The position numbers were made by a program, and so were the translations under genes. From positions 109,249-173,248 of the forward strand of contig NZ_CABVPL010000009.1 of the NCBI RefSeq assembly GCF_902499045.1: a DNA stretch of 64,000 bases, written 5' to 3'. The notes below the pieces were generated by a model that made no database searches, was not told where the DNA came from, and saw only the letters and a program-made list of their open reading frames with translations. Source of the stretch: Burkholderia latens. Lineage in GTDB: Bacteria > Pseudomonadota > Gammaproteobacteria > Burkholderiales > Burkholderiaceae. How positions within the stretch are numbered: the stretch's first letter is position 1; each line of letters starts with the position of its first letter. Below, piece after piece: positions 62,364-64,000 of this stretch.

Positions 62364-63251
62364 ATGAACGATTCGTATCCCAGTCGTAAGCTCACCGACA
62401 AACCGCAAGAAAAGCGCTCGCTGCTCGAGCGCCTGACCGACTTCATCTCGCCCGAGCCGGAATCCCGGGCGGAGCTGCTGGAAATCCTCCAGGACGCCCA
62501 CGAACGCAACCTGATCGACGCCGATTCGCTGTCGATGATCGAAGGCGTGTTCCAGGTGTCCGATCTGTGCGCGCGCGACATCATGGTGCCGCGCGCGCAG
62601 ATGGACGCGATCAACATCGCCGACAAGCCTGAAGACTTCATCCCGTTCGTCCTCGAGAAGGCGCACTCGCGCTACCCCGTGTACGAGGAGAACCGCGACA
62701 ACGTGATCGGCGTGCTCCTCGCGAAAGACCTGCTGCGCTTCTATGCCGAAGAGGAATTCGACGTGCGCGGGATGCTGCGCCCGGCCGTGTTCATTCCGGA
62801 ATCGAAGCGCCTGAACGTGCTGCTGCACGACTTCCGCGTGAACCGCAACCATCTCGCGATCGTCGTCGACGAATACGGCGGCGTCGCGGGGCTGATCACG
62901 ATCGAGGACGTGCTCGAACAGATCGTCGGCGACATCGAGGACGAATACGACTTCGACGAGGAAGCCGGCAACATCATCTCGGGGCCGGACGGCCGCTACC
63001 GCGTGCGCGCGCTCACCGAGATCGAACAGTTCAACGAGACGTTCGGCACCGATTTTTCCGACGACGAAGTCGACACGATCGGCGGGCTGATCACCCATCA
63101 TTTCGGCCGCGTGCCGCACCGCGGCGAGAAGCTGCAGCTCGGCAACCTCGTGTTCGAGATCCAGCGCGGCGATGCGCGCCAGATCCACGTGCTGCTGGTG
63201 CGCCGCAACCCGCTCGCGAGCCGCCGCGCCGAAACCTCGCACGAGGACTGA
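62364..63251 (+). CDS. corC: CorC/HlyC-family CBS-domain protein (YbeX)
   Basis: A 295-residue cytosolic protein of the CorC family, linked to magnesium and cobalt handling and known as YbeX next to ybeY. The CBS pair spans about residues 65–200 (IMVPRAQMDAINIADKPEDF, HSRYPVYEENRDNVIGVLLAKDLL, then VVDEYGGVAGLITIEDVLEQIVGDIEDEYD). The CorC_HlyC domain follows, with LITHHFGRVPHRGEKLQLGNLVFEI. It lacks the N-terminal membrane domain of larger HlyC proteins. lnt starts 53 bp downstream, as in E. coli. Confidence 0.95.
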   Translation: MNDSYPSRKLTDKPQEKRSLLERLTDFISPEPESRAELLEILQDAHERNLIDADSLSMIEGVFQVSDLCARDIMVPRAQMDAINIADKPEDFIPFVLEKAHSRYPVYEENRDNVIGVLLAKDLLRFYAEEEFDVRGMLRPAVFIPESKRLNVLLHDFRVNRNHLAIVVDEYGGVAGLITIEDVLEQIVGDIEDEYDFDEEAGNIISGPDGRYRVRALTEIEQFNETFGTDFSDDEVDTIGGLITHHFGRVPHRGEKLQLGNLVFEIQRGDARQIHVLLVRRNPLASRRAETSHED

Positions 63252-63304
63252 CCCGTCTCGCGCCGGCCGCGTCTCCTTCAACCGCTCGCCCCCTTTCGCT
63301 TCAC

Positions 63305-64000
63305 ATGGACGAACCGATTCCGTCCCGCCCGGCTGGCGGTCTTCTCGCGCCGGCGCCCGGCCGCGCGCTGCCGCGCTGGCACTATCCGGCCGCACTGCTC
63401 GCCGGCGCGGCCAATACGCTCAGCTTCGCGCCGACTCCGCACGGCGGCTGGCTGCAACTCGCCGTATTCGTCTGGTTTTTCGCGCAGCTGACGCGCACGT
63501 CGAGCTGGCGCGGCGCCGCGCTCACCGGCGGCGCGTTCGGCTTCGGCAACTTCATCAGCGGCGTCTGGTGGCTCTACATCAGCATGCACGTGTACGGCGA
63601 GATGGCCGCGCCGCTCGCGGGCGGCGCGCTGGTGCTGTTCGCGCTGTACCTGTCGCTGTATCCGGCGTTCTCGGCGGGGCTGTGGTCGTTCTGCGCGGGC
63701 CACGCGTGGCATCGCCGCGAGCCCGATCCGCGGCCGTTCTCGCCGAGCTGGCACGGCGCATTCGCGTTCGCGAGCGCCTGGGCGCTCGGCGAATGGCTGC
63801 GCGGCACCGTATTTACCGGCTTTCCGTGGCTCGCGAGCGGCTATCCGCAGGTCGACGGCCCGTTCGCGGGCTTCGCGCCGGTCGTCGGCGTGTACGGGAT
63901 CGCGTGGGTGCTCGCGCTGTTCGCCGCGCTGGTCGTGCAGGCGCTCGTCGCCGCGCGGCGCGCGCCGGCCACCCCGGCCGAGCGCGGCACGGCGGGCAAC
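63305..64000 (+). CDS. lnt: Apolipoprotein N-acyltransferase (C-terminus off the right edge)
   Basis: Lnt adds the third acyl chain to lipoproteins at the periplasmic face of the inner membrane. The 232 visible residues begin MDEPIPSRPAGG and contain the family's N-terminal membrane region: WHYPAALLAGAANTLSFAPT, GFGNFISGVWWLYISMHVYG, GEWLRGTVFTGFPWLASGYPQ and PFAGFAPVVGVYGIAWVLAL. The nitrilase-like catalytic domain would follow beyond the edge. The frame is open to the last base. It follows corC by 53 bp, the conserved order. Confidence 0.93.
   Translation, partial: MDEPIPSRPAGGLLAPAPGRALPRWHYPAALLAGAANTLSFAPTPHGGWLQLAVFVWFFAQLTRTSSWRGAALTGGAFGFGNFISGVWWLYISMHVYGEMAAPLAGGALVLFALYLSLYPAFSAGLWSFCAGHAWHRREPDPRPFSPSWHGAFAFASAWALGEWLRGTVFTGFPWLASGYPQVDGPFAGFAPVVGVYGIAWVLALFAALVVQALVAARRAPATPAERGTAGN

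Overview
The window reads as chromosome-1-type core genome of a Burkholderia, most likely the B. cepacia complex. The evidence is very high GC with strong third-position G/C, densely packed genes, and a set of neighbourhoods I recognise from that genus: pgk–azlDC–ilvE–waaF, recA–recX–sucCD followed by a TerC gene, a type IV pilin and a PglL-type O-oligosaccharyltransferase, a glp cluster, and miaB–ybeZ–ybeY–corC–lnt. The assignment rests on gene content and order recognised by eye; no search was run. Both edges cut genes: pgk at the left and lnt at the right.

Layout. 0–9.6 kb: glycolytic pgk (cut), the AzlCD branched-chain amino-acid exporter divergent from ilvE, a small zinc-finger gene, LPS heptosyltransferase waaF, an NTF2-like protein, a YheT-type hydrolase with an overlapping unknown gene, an M48 protease and moaC. 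9.6–12.1 kb: a decayed-looking patch with an Asp-box fragment, a frameshifted small exported protein, a secreted unknown and a small lipoprotein. 12.5–21.0 kb: a minus-strand run of pglL, pilA, terC, sucD, sucC, a DUF2889-type gene, recX and recA, with two clear terminators and a textbook LexA box in the recA promoter. 21.1–25.6 kb: a two-component system, an MHS-type transporter with a large extra loop, and tRNA-Met(CAU) with its own consensus promoter and terminator. 25.6–41.1 kb: accessory metabolism and regulation, including LysR/GlxA/GntR/CopD genes, an isonitrile-hydratase-like enzyme, an orphan PAAR protein, a MAPEG gene bracketed by a 67-bp direct repeat, a divergent class A penicillin-binding protein, galactonate dehydratase and a pair of multi-haem cytochromes c. 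41.2–46.0 kb: rhlE, a split-barrel-like protein, a ferritin-like protein and gamma-glutamyltransferase. 46.2–52.1 kb: glpR, two small unknowns, then glpD–glpK–glpF with a near-perfect GlpR operator. 52.4–57.5 kb: a HAD phosphatase, ribB behind an FMN riboswitch, an XRE-cupin regulator, and an MFS pump divergent from a LysR gene. 57.8–64 kb: miaB–ybeZ–ybeY–(chaC–lipoprotein)–corC–lnt, linking tRNA and rRNA maturation to envelope lipoprotein acylation.

How the parts work together. glpF imports glycerol, glpK phosphorylates it and glpD oxidises the product, probably all under GlpR. ribB is under FMN feedback. recA and recX are SOS-controlled. pglL probably glycosylates exported proteins, possibly including the adjacent pilin.

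I did not find a convincing undescribed defence, mobile or biosynthetic system. No CRISPR array, IS element, prophage or integrase was seen. The best leads for a second look are the 67-bp duplication around the MAPEG gene, the NPI/SPA-substituted GlpF, the GntR gene with no standard start codon, the long prepilin leader, and the frameshifted gene at 10.2–10.5 kb.
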